Part shown: one piece after another, positions 15,869-23,905 of the stretch
Layout: every line of letters starts with the position of its first letter
Position numbering within the stretch: the first letter of the stretch is position 1
From: Flavobacteriales bacterium
GTDB lineage: Bacteria; Bacteroidota; Bacteroidia; Flavobacteriales_D; Crocinitomicaceae
NCBI GenBank assembly: GCA_022361195.1
Contig: JAKSBJ010000364.1
Span: 1 to 50,797, forward strand
Direction of reading: 5' to 3'
DNA length: 50,797 nt
Program-made: the position numbers and the translations under genes
The notes under the pieces: model-generated
The model's input: the letters and a program-made list of their open reading frames with translations, nothing else
What the model was told of the DNA's origin: nothing
Databases searched by the model: none

Positions 15869-16002
15869 TGGAAGACATTATACCGGCCCCATCCGATAAA
15901 TCAGTAACTAAACATGTAGCTTCTAAGAATGGTTATGTTTTATATGGAAATGTATATTTGACCCGATTGGACAGTACACTAAAGAAAAAGAGGTATAAGT
16001 AA
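15868..16002 (+). CDS. Small protein of 44 residues coupled to the LOG gene
   Basis: A short open frame whose ATG overlaps the TGA of the LOG gene by one base (TGATG), typical of translational coupling. It starts MEDIIPAPSDKSV, contains GYVLYGNVYLTRLD, and ends in a basic tail KKKRYK. There is no signal peptide or membrane helix. I do not recognise a family. It is supported only by its start position and by leaving just 9 bp to the next gene. Confidence 0.5.
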   Translation: MEDIIPAPSDKSVTKHVASKNGYVLYGNVYLTRLDSTLKKKRYK

Positions 16003-16011
16003 TTTAGAACA

Positions 16012-16461
16012 ATGAAGAAAATAATTTTATTAAGCATATTGATAGTGGGGTTTAATAATACAATGAAGGCTCAGAATGACTCTATACCGCTTGAAAAAGA
16101 AATACAAAAAAATGCTATTGAGCTCGCTGAGTTTTGGGTAAGTCAATTGATATCTGCTGAAAATATTGATACGTTAGTTTCAATATCTCAAACTCCATTC
16201 GCACAAGATAGAAAGAAGATCTTAACCAGTAATGATCAACTTCGAGAGTTCTATCAAATGGTATTTGATAAAAAAGGTAAACGAGACATAGATTCGATAT
16301 CTTCTAAGGTTGTTAAGTTTGTTCAATCGATTGAAGACAAAGTAATCCCTATAACTGCCTTATTGATTGAAGTAAGAGTAACCATTAAAGGGAGAGAAAG
16401 TGGAATTCTTGTATCGGTTCAGATAACCGAATCACAAAAAATTATTGGTTTCTCGGATTAA
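16012..16461 (+). CDS. Secreted hypothetical protein
   Basis: 149 residues with signal peptide MKKIILLSILIVG... and cleavage about MKA-Q. The mature protein is helix-first and then strands (VIPITALLIEVRVTIKGRESGILVSVQ), a layout reminiscent of NTF2-like/DUF4440-type small domains, but the similarity is weak. It is the last gene of the short LOG operon. The function is unknown. Confidence 0.7.
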   Translation: MKKIILLSILIVGFNNTMKAQNDSIPLEKEIQKNAIELAEFWVSQLISAENIDTLVSISQTPFAQDRKKILTSNDQLREFYQMVFDKKGKRDIDSISSKVVKFVQSIEDKVIPITALLIEVRVTIKGRESGILVSVQITESQKIIGFSD

Positions 16462-16518
16462 AACTGTTAATCAATGATGCAATAGTGCAGATTTGATTAA
16501 TTTCTTCAAAGTTACTCC

Positions 16519-17076
16519 TTAGTCAACAATACGATAGTTGGCGTCCATTAACACCAACAAAGTATTTTTCTCACCTTCAGCCGTGGTAAAACTCACTTCA
16601 GCATTATAACCAGCAATCTTCACTTCAGCTGCTCGTTTGAGGTTTAAAAAGACTCTTTTACTCTGAATAAACTCTAAACGTTGTGCAATGAGTTTTTCAT
16701 ATTTCAGATCATACTCCAACATTTGGACTTTTGAATTCAATTCTTTCAACTCAGGAAGAGGATAAGGCTCTACCTGATCCAAAACAAATTTAGGTTCCTC
16801 ATCTCCATAAGCAAGATCCTCAATTATCTTACCTAAAGTATCAATGTCCAGATTAATCAGTCGTTCATTTTCCTCAATGGTCTCTAACATCTTGTCCAAC
16901 TCCTCCACATGCAATGTGTCGAGAACATTAACGCTAACATCAACCGAATCATCCAAAAAGAAATATGTTCTGGCTGAAGTTTCTAATTTATCCTGATCAG
17001 AAGAAGTGTCGCCTTTAGACTTACATGCTACCAGCAAAAGAAAGGCGAAAAAAGTAATAATTTGTATGTGTTTCAT
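16519..17076 (-). CDS. Hypothetical lipoprotein downstream of dxs
   Basis: 185 residues with lipobox LVAC (Cys18). The middle (about 55-130) is helical and heptad-like, ending with EYDLKYEKLIAQRLEFIQ. The end is strand-rich (AEVKIAGYNAEVSFTT). The ATG immediately follows the dxs stop codon with no gap, so it is co-transcribed with dxs. No functional link to isoprenoid synthesis is visible in the protein itself. Confidence 0.7.
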   Translation of the reverse strand: MKHIQIITFFAFLLLVACKSKGDTSSDQDKLETSARTYFFLDDSVDVSVNVLDTLHVEELDKMLETIEENERLINLDIDTLGKIIEDLAYGDEEPKFVLDQVEPYPLPELKELNSKVQMLEYDLKYEKLIAQRLEFIQSKRVFLNLKRAAEVKIAGYNAEVSFTTAEGEKNTLLVLMDANYRIVD

Positions 17077-19023
17077 TTAGCCTACTAAGGAAGAAACGTT
17101 AAAGATAATACCTTCCATTAACTTTTCGGCTGATTGAACCATCGCAGATTCATCGTAGAAGCATTCTGCATGCAGTTCATCTTGTGTTCCATGATGGATA
17201 AATTTATCCGGAACCCCTAAACGAACCACTTTTGCTTGATAGTCGTTATCAGCCATGAACTCTAAAATAGCTGATCCCATTCCCCCCATCAAACAACCAT
17301 CTTCCACTGTAATAACCTTATCGAACTTAGAAAAGACTTCGTGCAACAACATTTCATCCAATGGTTTTACAAAACGCATATCGTAATGAGCTGCAGAAAT
17401 TCCTTTTTCCTTTAAAGTTTCAATGGCCTTAGTGGTTTTATTTCCTATTGGACCAATGGTTAAAAATGCAATGTCCGATCCGTTTATAAGCTTTCGACCG
17501 CTTCCGACCTTAATTTCTTTAAATGGTGTTTTCCATTTTGGCATTACCCCTTTACCTCGTGGGTAACGAATGGTAAAAGCACCTTTGTTCTCCAACTGAG
17601 CTGTGTACATGAGGTTTCTCAATTCAGACTCATTCATTGGCGAAGAAACAATCATGTTTGGAATAGAACGCATATAAGCTAAATCATAAGCTCCATGGTG
17701 CGTTGCTCCATCTGCCCCAACTAATCCTCCTCTGTCTAAACAAAAGACAACATTTAAATCTTGCAAAGCCACATCATGAATTACCAGATCATAGGCTCTT
17801 TGCATGAATGAAGAATAGATATTACAAAATGGTAACATTCCCTGCGTTGCCAATCCTGCCGAAAAAGTAACGGCATGTTGTTCGGCAATTCCCACATCAA
17901 AAGCACGATCTGGCATCGCCTTCATCATGATATTCAAAGAACATCCTGTAGGCATAGCAGGGGTAATCCCCATGATTTTTTCATTCTTCTCGGCCAATTC
18001 AACAATGGTATGACCAAATACCTCCTGAAATTTTGGAGGCTGTGGTGAATCAGGAATTACTTTAATGATTTCTCCTGTTTCCTTATTGAAGATTCCCGGA
18101 GCATGCCATTGCGTTGCATTTCCTTCCTCAGCAGGTTTATACCCTTTACCTTTGGTAGTAACTACGTGCAAAATTTTTGGACCTTTAATGTCTTTTAAAT
18201 CTTGTAGAATTTTAACCAAACCAATGGTATCGTGCCCGTCAACCGGACCGAAATATCTGAAATTTAAGGATTCAAAATAGTTGGAATGCTTCAGTAAAGT
18301 TCCTTTTAAAGCATTGCTGATTTTAGAAGCAATAGCCTGAGCATTAGGCCCGAATTTTGAAACTTTTCCCAACATGCTCCACACATCATCCTTTACTTTA
18401 TTGTAAGTATGTGAGGTTGTAATGTCTGTCAAATACTCTTTTAAAGCTCCAACGTTGGGATCAATAGACATACAGTTGTCATTTAAAATCACCAACAAAT
18501 TAGCGTCATCAATTGATCCGGCATGATTTAAACCTTCAAAGGCTAAACCAGCAGTCATTGATCCGTCCCCGATAACGGCAATGTGTGCTCTATCATCATT
18601 TTTGTAAGTATTGGCTACCGCCATTCCCAAAGCTCCCGAAATGGATGTGGACGAGTGTCCTACCCCAAAAGTATCATAATCACTTTCGCTTCGTTTTGGA
18701 AAACCGGAAATTCCACCTTTAATTCGGTTTGTATGGAATTTACCTCTTCTTCCGGTTAAAATCTTATGCCCATAAGCTTGATGCCCTACATCCCAAACCA
18801 ATTGATCTACAGGTGTATTAAAGACATAATGGATGGCCACTGATAGTTCAACTACCCCTAAACTAGCCCCAAAATGAGAGTTGCCAATTTCAGAAATGAC
18901 GTCGATGATGTATTGTCGAACTTCGTCAGAAACCTGAGGGAGTTGTTCAATGTCAAACTTTTTTCTCAAATCTTCAGGGACTTCGATTTGAGATAAATAT
19001 GGCCCGGCTTTGTATTCAGACAT
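17077..19023 (-). CDS. dxs: 1-deoxy-D-xylulose-5-phosphate synthase
   Basis: 648 residues from ATG 19023. It makes 1-deoxy-xylulose 5-phosphate from pyruvate and glyceraldehyde 3-phosphate, the first step of the non-mevalonate isoprenoid pathway, in the cytosol. Visible motifs: DVGHQAYGHKILTGR; thiamine-diphosphate and Mg site GDGSMTAG (152-159) with NDN about 181; GPVDGHD; and the transketolase Glu in VGIAEQHAVTF; then the C-terminal domain (ITVEDGCLMGGMGSAI). Length is normal. A longer frame to 19083 exists, but a perfect -7 box lies at 19028-19035, inside that extension, so the upstream start is unlikely. Confidence 0.97.
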   Translation of the reverse strand: MSEYKAGPYLSQIEVPEDLRKKFDIEQLPQVSDEVRQYIIDVISEIGNSHFGASLGVVELSVAIHYVFNTPVDQLVWDVGHQAYGHKILTGRRGKFHTNRIKGGISGFPKRSESDYDTFGVGHSSTSISGALGMAVANTYKNDDRAHIAVIGDGSMTAGLAFEGLNHAGSIDDANLLVILNDNCMSIDPNVGALKEYLTDITTSHTYNKVKDDVWSMLGKVSKFGPNAQAIASKISNALKGTLLKHSNYFESLNFRYFGPVDGHDTIGLVKILQDLKDIKGPKILHVVTTKGKGYKPAEEGNATQWHAPGIFNKETGEIIKVIPDSPQPPKFQEVFGHTIVELAEKNEKIMGITPAMPTGCSLNIMMKAMPDRAFDVGIAEQHAVTFSAGLATQGMLPFCNIYSSFMQRAYDLVIHDVALQDLNVVFCLDRGGLVGADGATHHGAYDLAYMRSIPNMIVSSPMNESELRNLMYTAQLENKGAFTIRYPRGKGVMPKWKTPFKEIKVGSGRKLINGSDIAFLTIGPIGNKTTKAIETLKEKGISAAHYDMRFVKPLDEMLLHEVFSKFDKVITVEDGCLMGGMGSAILEFMADNDYQAKVVRLGVPDKFIHHGTQDELHAECFYDESAMVQSAEKLMEGIIFNVSSLVG

Positions 19024-19027
19024 AAGA

Positions 19028-19035
19028 CAAAAGTA
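19028..19035 (-). promoter_or_regulatory. -7 promoter box TACTTTTG directly before dxs
   Basis: Perfect TAnnTTTG on the minus strand ending four bases before the dxs ATG. If used, the mRNA would be leaderless or nearly so. No good -33 element is visible. Confidence 0.45.
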
Positions 19036-19147
19036 TGAAATATTGCTTTTAATAAGGAACGTTTCAAATTTTAAACTGTTCACATCACTTAACTTTTTTT
19101 ATGATAAGAATGTAGAGCTCCGTTCCTATTCCGGGCCAAATTCTGGT

Positions 19148-19498
19148 TTAGTTTCCTTTTTCCAAAGCTTCTTTTACCAGACTTTGGATGGCTTCCCGGT
19201 TAATTTCATCGCCTAGTTTTACCTTATAGGTTCGAGCTTTTGCCCCATCTCCCTGTAAAATACCAAAGGTATCATTTAGGAAAGCCCCTTCCATGAACAA
19301 AAGGGTTACATGCGCCTTTGCCACTCTAAAGCCACAAATGTTTTTTTGATTGAAAAAAGCCACACTCCCCCATTTTATTCCTTCTTTCATTCGATCATCT
19401 GTACTTAAAACAGCTTCTCTAAATACATTGATAAGTTCTTTTTGTCCGGTCTCTAAACCTTCTACATAATTTTTTACTTCTTCGGTTGTATACTTCAT
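19148..19498 (-). CDS. DUF1801-family protein
   Basis: 116 residues, soluble. It has the YdhG/DUF1801 layout: a helix (VKNYVEGLETGQKELINVFR), then GIKWGSVAFF, FRVAKAHVTLLFMEGA and a C-terminal helix after AREAIQ-like positions. The family has no firmly assigned biochemical role. It starts 2 bp after the membrane protein gene at 19501-19899 and is likely in the same transcript. Confidence 0.8.
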   Translation of the reverse strand: MKYTTEEVKNYVEGLETGQKELINVFREAVLSTDDRMKEGIKWGSVAFFNQKNICGFRVAKAHVTLLFMEGAFLNDTFGILQGDGAKARTYKVKLGDEINREAIQSLVKEALEKGN

Positions 19499-19500
19499 TT

Positions 19501-19899
19501 CTAGTTGTTTTTATAGTTATAAATGAGAGAGACAGCAACCCCCAAAATTGCTCCAATTGCTAAATGTGCCAGTGTGTTTAGAAAGAAAATAGTATTGACA
19601 TCCACCTCCCAAATAGCTCTTACCACTAATGCTTGTGGAATAAACATCATGGCCGCCATGAGCAATCCGTAAACCATTCCCCGTTCTACTTTTGGAGATT
19701 TTTGAAAAAAGAAAGGGTGCAAACACACAAAAATTGCTGCGAAAATCAGGTGATTTAATACCAGTAGACCATAGTTCATCTCCGCCCGGCGATAAGGAAC
19801 GTAATTAGCATCGTCCATGACCATGTACCACACTGTTGTTAGCACATTGCTTAAAATAAAGGTGACCAAAATGGCCAAGAGCATCTTTTTCAACTTCAT
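19501..19899 (-). CDS. Small integral membrane protein of unknown function
   Basis: 132 residues with about four membrane helices (roughly 7-27, 46-62, 75-95 and 105-127). The motif YGLLVLNHLIFAAIFVC and a polar loop VPYRRAEMNY precede the second helix. I do not recognise the family. The promoter of this gene overlaps that of the divergent AraC-type regulator, a common arrangement for a regulator and its target. Confidence 0.75.
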   Translation of the reverse strand: MKLKKMLLAILVTFILSNVLTTVWYMVMDDANYVPYRRAEMNYGLLVLNHLIFAAIFVCLHPFFFQKSPKVERGMVYGLLMAAMMFIPQALVVRAIWEVDVNTIFFLNTLAHLAIGAILGVAVSLIYNYKNN

Positions 19900-19910
19900 A
19901 TCTATTCTTT

Positions 19911-19945
19911 TTTGGACAAAATTAAATTGAGCTTATCTTTACAAA
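19911..19945. promoter_or_regulatory. Overlapping divergent promoters (AraC-type gene and membrane protein gene)
   Basis: Plus strand: TTTG 19911-19914, 19-bp spacer, TATCTTTA 19934-19941. Minus strand: TTTG at 19945-19942, 17-bp spacer, TAATTTTG 19924-19917. The two promoters occupy almost the same 35 bp, so polymerase binding must be mutually exclusive. Confidence 0.65.
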
Positions 19946-19967
19946 TTGACATTTTACGACAAAACAC

Positions 19968-20975
19968 ATGTATTTCAATCGCAAGTTCCTTTCAGATATT
20001 GAAGCATACCTGACCATTAAAAAGTTGGGAAAGGAAAATTTTCAAGAAGTACTGCGTCAAGAACAAGAGGCTTTTGATAAGCCAATGGAATACGCTTCTT
20101 ACGAAGAGGTAGTTGGAGCACTTTTGGATGCCATTACCGAAATGGAAGACGAAAACTTTGGTTTGCATTTGGGCGAAGAGTTCAGTTTAGCGGCTACGGG
20201 GCATGTGGACCAAATGATGAAATACAGTCCGTCATTGGATGATGCTTTTGGAGCTGCAGCGGCTTTTAGCAAGATGATTAGTGATGCCATGGACAATGAA
20301 CTGAAAGTGGATGAGGATAGCTATTCGGTTCATTTTACGCTCAATCCCAATTGGGCCATTCAAGCCGAACAGGCTATTAAGCAAGTTTTAGATTTGACAA
20401 TGGTCTGTGCTTTAAAATCATTGAGTCGGCTCACCAACAAAACCTATTATCCATTAGAACTGAATTTTCAATATTCCAAGCCCAAGAAAATTCAGGAATA
20501 CTATCGTATTTTTAATTGTCGGGTGAATTTCTCTCAACCACACTCGTCCATTATTTTTAGACGGCATTATTTCGATGATCCCATTGAAACTAAAAATTTA
20601 GGATTACTGCAAAGTCTACAAGAAAAGGCAGCGGTTGAACTGACTAAAATCAAAGAAGAAGATAATCTAATCTCGGAAGTAAAAAAGCTCATTTTATCAG
20701 ACAAACCTCAAAAAAGTCAGTTAGACTCTGTGGCCGAACGCTTGCATATTACTGCTCGAACCTTACAACGCAAACTCAAAGACGAAGGAACCTCTTTTAA
20801 GCAAATTGACTCCTTTATTTCCTGCAATTTGGCCAAAAGCTACTTGCGTGATGACTACAGCATTGAGGAAATAAGTTATTTACTTGGCTTTTCAGAAAGT
20901 AGCGCCTTTATCCGTGCTTTTAAGACCTTTGAAAACCAAACACCCAATCAATACCGAAAGCAATTAGCTGGTTGA
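19968..20975 (+). CDS. AraC-family transcriptional regulator
   Basis: 335 residues. The N-terminal half (about 10-200) matches the layout of the arabinose-binding-like effector domain found in OruR/ArgR-type AraC regulators (FGLHLGEEF, AATGHVDQMMKYSPSLDDA). The C-terminal double HTH has SVAERLHITARTLQRKLKDEGTSF and SIEEISYLLGFSESSAFIRAFKTFENQTPNQYR. The effector is unknown. The gene is divergent from the membrane protein at 19501-19899 with overlapping promoters, so that operon is a likely target. Its 3' end overlaps the convergent gene by 12 bp. Confidence 0.93.
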   Translation: MYFNRKFLSDIEAYLTIKKLGKENFQEVLRQEQEAFDKPMEYASYEEVVGALLDAITEMEDENFGLHLGEEFSLAATGHVDQMMKYSPSLDDAFGAAAAFSKMISDAMDNELKVDEDSYSVHFTLNPNWAIQAEQAIKQVLDLTMVCALKSLSRLTNKTYYPLELNFQYSKPKKIQEYYRIFNCRVNFSQPHSSIIFRRHYFDDPIETKNLGLLQSLQEKAAVELTKIKEEDNLISEVKKLILSDKPQKSQLDSVAERLHITARTLQRKLKDEGTSFKQIDSFISCNLAKSYLRDDYSIEEISYLLGFSESSAFIRAFKTFENQTPNQYRKQLAG

Positions 20976-22484
20976 TTTAGTAGGCTGAATGAGTTCCAAG
21001 ATTGTTTCATAAAAATCAGCCCGTTCCATTTTAGACTTCAACCAGGCATAATAGGTCATGGCCTGTAAATCTTCTTCAACCAAATCAACCCATTCAAAGG
21101 ACTGTTCTATTTCTTCAAAAAAGGCAGGAGTATGAACGACAGACGGATTTTTGATGATCTTTTTTATAAACCTCAAAAAAACATTTACTCTGACATATTT
21201 ACCCGTTTTAAATAAATCACGATAGGTTCTTTGCATCATCTCAATTCGATCATAAGCTATTTCAACATTTCCAATTTCATATTGAAAAATTAACTCAATC
21301 ATGTTTTTCTTAAATCGCCATTCTATTCCCATGATTTTCTCGTACCATTTATCCGAATGAGATAATTCTAAGGATGTCTTTAACGCCTCTTTGTATTCCT
21401 TAGCTTGAAAATAGTACACTCCCAGATTCAGTTGAGCATTAAGTAAATTCACTTTATCTACTGCAGAAGAACTAATGAGATCTTTTAAAATACCAATGGA
21501 GACATGCAAATTACCAGAGAAGTTTTCACAAGCCGCCAAAAGCAAATAATAACGAGGATAAAACTGCTTAAAAATACCTTTGTTAACCTTGGGTAATAAC
21601 TCCTGCATTTCCTCGAGATAGGAAATCGCCTTATCAAATTTCTTATTACGGTAAAAGGTGTGAGCCAGAATATAGAGGATGTTCAAATGATGGGAAAGGT
21701 GTGTTTCAAAATAACCCGACTTTAGGATGGTACGATAAGAGTTTTGGACAAACGCCTCAAAGGAATAGAAATTTTTTCGGGCCAGAATCGTCGTTCGAGT
21801 GAGAAGCACGAAGTTGTATAATAAACCGGGACGTTGAAAGAAAGATTCTTTGAGATCAAATTGATCCAGCAAGCGATCTGTTACCTCTTCCAAATCTAAA
21901 TCCTGCCCCGTCATTCTTACCTTTTCCAGTTCTTGTTGCACCAAACTGGATACAATTCTAAGGTGTTCTTCTTCCCTAGCCTGCTTTCCGGCTAATAACC
22001 GCTTATCGACTAAATCAATTAGACTTTTGTCACACAGCCTTTCATCAAAACGCTCAATCATAAAATTATAGACCAACTGCAATTCCCGATTCGACTCGGC
22101 AGTGGTTGCCAAACGTTCTGCCTTTTTTAAATACTTCCAGGCTTGTTTATTTAAGTTATGTTCAAATAGATGTCGAACCAAAGTCAAATCCCTGCTAATT
22201 TCAGCCGACAGAGAATCATCATTATCAATTCGTTTGAGATAAACAAAGTCATTGATTTGTTTAATCAATCGTTTTCGTAAACTGTGGTAGGCGTTTTTAT
22301 CAAACTGATCACCATATAAATGCTGATGGATTTGCATTTTACTCAATAGCTCATCCTTTGAAAGCAAATCAAATAATTGAATGTCTTTTCGTTCCCTACG
22401 AGATTTGTTCCGTTGTAAAAAAAGGCGGAATTCTTTTCGCTCATCTGCAGAAAAAGACTGAATCAAGTCAAAAAGATCATCCAT
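20964..22484 (-). CDS. Large helical-repeat (TPR-like) cytosolic protein
   Basis: 506 residues, almost entirely helical, with no signal peptide or membrane segment. The N-terminus MDDLFDLIQSFSADERKEF looks like a short adaptor helix pair. From about 90 the protein consists of repeated helix pairs, e.g. ILAHTFYRNKKFDKAISYLEE and LGVYYFQAKEYKEAL, typical of TPR-like folds. It is highly charged. I do not recognise a named family. Such proteins usually act as scaffolds, but there is no direct evidence here. It is divergent from the small gene at 22663, and a 14-bp direct repeat lies between them. Confidence 0.75.
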   Translation of the reverse strand: MDDLFDLIQSFSADERKEFRLFLQRNKSRRERKDIQLFDLLSKDELLSKMQIHQHLYGDQFDKNAYHSLRKRLIKQINDFVYLKRIDNDDSLSAEISRDLTLVRHLFEHNLNKQAWKYLKKAERLATTAESNRELQLVYNFMIERFDERLCDKSLIDLVDKRLLAGKQAREEEHLRIVSSLVQQELEKVRMTGQDLDLEEVTDRLLDQFDLKESFFQRPGLLYNFVLLTRTTILARKNFYSFEAFVQNSYRTILKSGYFETHLSHHLNILYILAHTFYRNKKFDKAISYLEEMQELLPKVNKGIFKQFYPRYYLLLAACENFSGNLHVSIGILKDLISSSAVDKVNLLNAQLNLGVYYFQAKEYKEALKTSLELSHSDKWYEKIMGIEWRFKKNMIELIFQYEIGNVEIAYDRIEMMQRTYRDLFKTGKYVRVNVFLRFIKKIIKNPSVVHTPAFFEEIEQSFEWVDLVEEDLQAMTYYAWLKSKMERADFYETILELIQPTKSTS

Positions 22485-22563
22485 TTTAAAATACGTTTAA
22501 CAAGACTGAAACCAAATTAAAAAGGGAATATAGACATTTTTATATATAATTTAAAATACGTTT
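22485..22563. repeat. Pair of 14-bp direct repeats TTTAAAATACGTTT
   Basis: Exact copies at 22485-22498 and 22550-22563, 65 bp apart, in the 178-bp intergenic region between divergent genes. The first copy begins just upstream of the minus-strand ATG. They could be regulator sites. Confidence 0.7.
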
Positions 22564-22601
22564 TTTCAAAAATTTCCCTGTTTTTAATTCTGATCTTACT
22601 C

Positions 22602-22609
22602 TAAGTTTG
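22602..22609 (+). promoter_or_regulatory. -7 promoter box TAAGTTTG for the gene at 22663
   Basis: Perfect TAnnTTTG, 53 bp before the ATG. The leader contains a 7-bp hairpin TTTCCGA/TCGGAAA at 22626-22646. No clear -33 is seen. Confidence 0.5.
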
Positions 22610-22662
22610 GACTGAAAACAAACCCTTTCCGATAATTCTTCGGAAATAAAACTGAAAGAATT

Positions 22663-22944
22663 ATGCTTTTACTAAGTTCCATAAGTCTAATTAGTGGATT
22701 CATTGTCCTGATTCTGATTCTTCAATTAAAAAAGAGTCATCAAAAAGGAATTGACACATTAAATAATCGAATCAATCAACTGCAAAGTAGTGTTGAGCAA
22801 GTTATATCAGAAACAAAGAATAAATCACTACAGCAAGAGGTAAAACTGAAAGAAGCATTAGAAATTAGCTATCAACGTTATTTACCAAAATCGGTTTTAG
22901 ATAAAATTAAATCGTCCAAAAAAGAACCCCAATCGGGTGGATGA
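22663..22944 (+). CDS. Small single-pass membrane protein with coiled coil
   Basis: 93 residues. One N-terminal membrane helix (about 4-24), then a charged helical region with heptads (IDTLNNRINQLQSSVEQV) to about residue 70, and a Lys/Ser-rich tail. I do not recognise the family. It is preceded by a promoter box and followed by an inverted repeat (22959-23018), so it is likely a monocistronic transcript. Confidence 0.65.
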   Translation: MLLLSSISLISGFIVLILILQLKKSHQKGIDTLNNRINQLQSSVEQVISETKNKSLQQEVKLKEALEISYQRYLPKSVLDKIKSSKKEPQSGG

Positions 22945-22958
22945 GGCATTAAACTCAT

Positions 22959-23018
22959 AGCCCGGGACTCCACACATAACTTAAATAGAGAAGGTAGGCC
23001 ACTTGAGGGTCCCGGGCT
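22959..23018. terminator. Ten-bp inverted repeat with 40-nt loop (possible terminator)
   Basis: AGCCCGGGAC at 22959-22968 pairs perfectly with GTCCCGGGCT at 23009-23018. The loop of 40 nt is long and the following T-run (tctattt) is weak, so termination is plausible but not certain. It separates the gene at 22663 from the small-membrane-protein operon at 23050. Confidence 0.45.
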
Positions 23019-23049
23019 TCTATTTCCCTAATCTCAAAATCCAAAAAGC

Positions 23050-23409
23050 ATGAAAACCATCAAATTGATTCGACTAATTGCTCAAATTAGCTTACTCCTT
23101 ATTTCAGTGATAACATTCAATTTTGCCCTCATTTCAGGTGCCAATATTGAGCAGGATGGTGTAAGTGGAATCATACATAACTTCCCTAACACCTGGCCGT
23201 GGTTACTGTTATTAGCGTTGACTATTCTAAGCTGGAAAAAACCACTTTTATCCGGAGCACTCATCACTATTACAGGGATTGTCTTTGTCTATTTTTTTAA
23301 CAGCGGTGAACAAATTTATTCTATCGTTTTAGCTCTTTCCACCTCTGTGGCTTTATTAGGACTTATCCTACTGTATTGTCAATATTACCTTAAACGATTA
23401 TCCGAATGA
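23050..23409 (+). CDS. Small integral membrane protein, tandem paralog 1
   Basis: 119 residues with about four membrane helices. Shared features with the next gene: FALIS near residue 25, N-NT.PW before helix 2, and a SWK(K/R) turn after helix 2. The two proteins are equally long (119 residues each), so they are clearly tandem duplicates. I do not recognise the family. The stop overlaps the next start as ATGA. Confidence 0.75.
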   Translation: MKTIKLIRLIAQISLLLISVITFNFALISGANIEQDGVSGIIHNFPNTWPWLLLLALTILSWKKPLLSGALITITGIVFVYFFNSGEQIYSIVLALSTSVALLGLILLYCQYYLKRLSE

Positions 23410-23765
23410 AAATCATTGGAATGATAAAGATCATAGGGCAAATTTATTTACTCAGTTTATCCTTACTTGCATTCTATTTTGCTTTGATTTCAGCAATTGA
23501 TGTGAGTAACATTGATGGATTAGAACTGCTTCAGAATTTAGCCAATACAATACCATGGATCGGCTTATTTTCTCTAACACTTATGAGTTGGAAAAGACTC
23601 ATTTTGTCGGCTTATTTAATCACACTTTTTGGTGCAATAACGCTTTATTTCTGCACCTCCGCAGATTGGGCTTTCCCTATTGTAATATTTCTATCGGCAA
23701 CTATTCCTGCAACAGGGCTAGTACTTCTTTTCTGCGGTCAACTCACTAAAAAATTATCAGTATGA
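23406..23765 (+). CDS. Small integral membrane protein, tandem paralog 2
   Basis: 119 residues with four predicted helices. It is divergent from its neighbour but has the same spacing of FYFALIS, NTIPW and SWKR. It overlaps the gene before it and the small open frame after it by 4 bp each (ATGA), so all are translated from one mRNA. The function is unknown. Confidence 0.75.
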   Translation: MKIIGMIKIIGQIYLLSLSLLAFYFALISAIDVSNIDGLELLQNLANTIPWIGLFSLTLMSWKRLILSAYLITLFGAITLYFCTSADWAFPIVIFLSATIPATGLVLLFCGQLTKKLSV

Positions 23766-23905
23766 AAACTTCATTCTTAATTCAACTTTTATCTCCCTTT
23801 TCCACTTTAATGGAGAGCGGAAGCAGGATATATTTCCAAGTCGAATCATTTTACCAACTGGCATTTTATCAATTCAAAACATGCCTAACCATCTTTTGTT
23901 TATGA
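23762..23905 (+). CDS. Very small protein of 47 residues linking two ATGA overlaps
   Basis: This short frame begins with ATGA overlapping the stop of the upstream gene (23762-23765) and ends in a second ATGA that starts the CDP-alcohol phosphatidyltransferase (23902-23905). It begins MKTSFLIQLLSPF and ends QFKTCLTIFCL, moderately hydrophobic. Two matched overlaps are hard to explain by chance, so I consider it a real gene, or at least a translated coupling frame. I do not recognise a family. Confidence 0.55.
   Translation: MKTSFLIQLLSPFSTLMESGSRIYFQVESFYQLAFYQFKTCLTIFCL

Noticed and set aside
22626..22646. Hairpin in the leader of the gene at 22663 as a riboswitch
   Set aside because: A simple 7-bp hairpin with no further structure or recognisable aptamer sequence.
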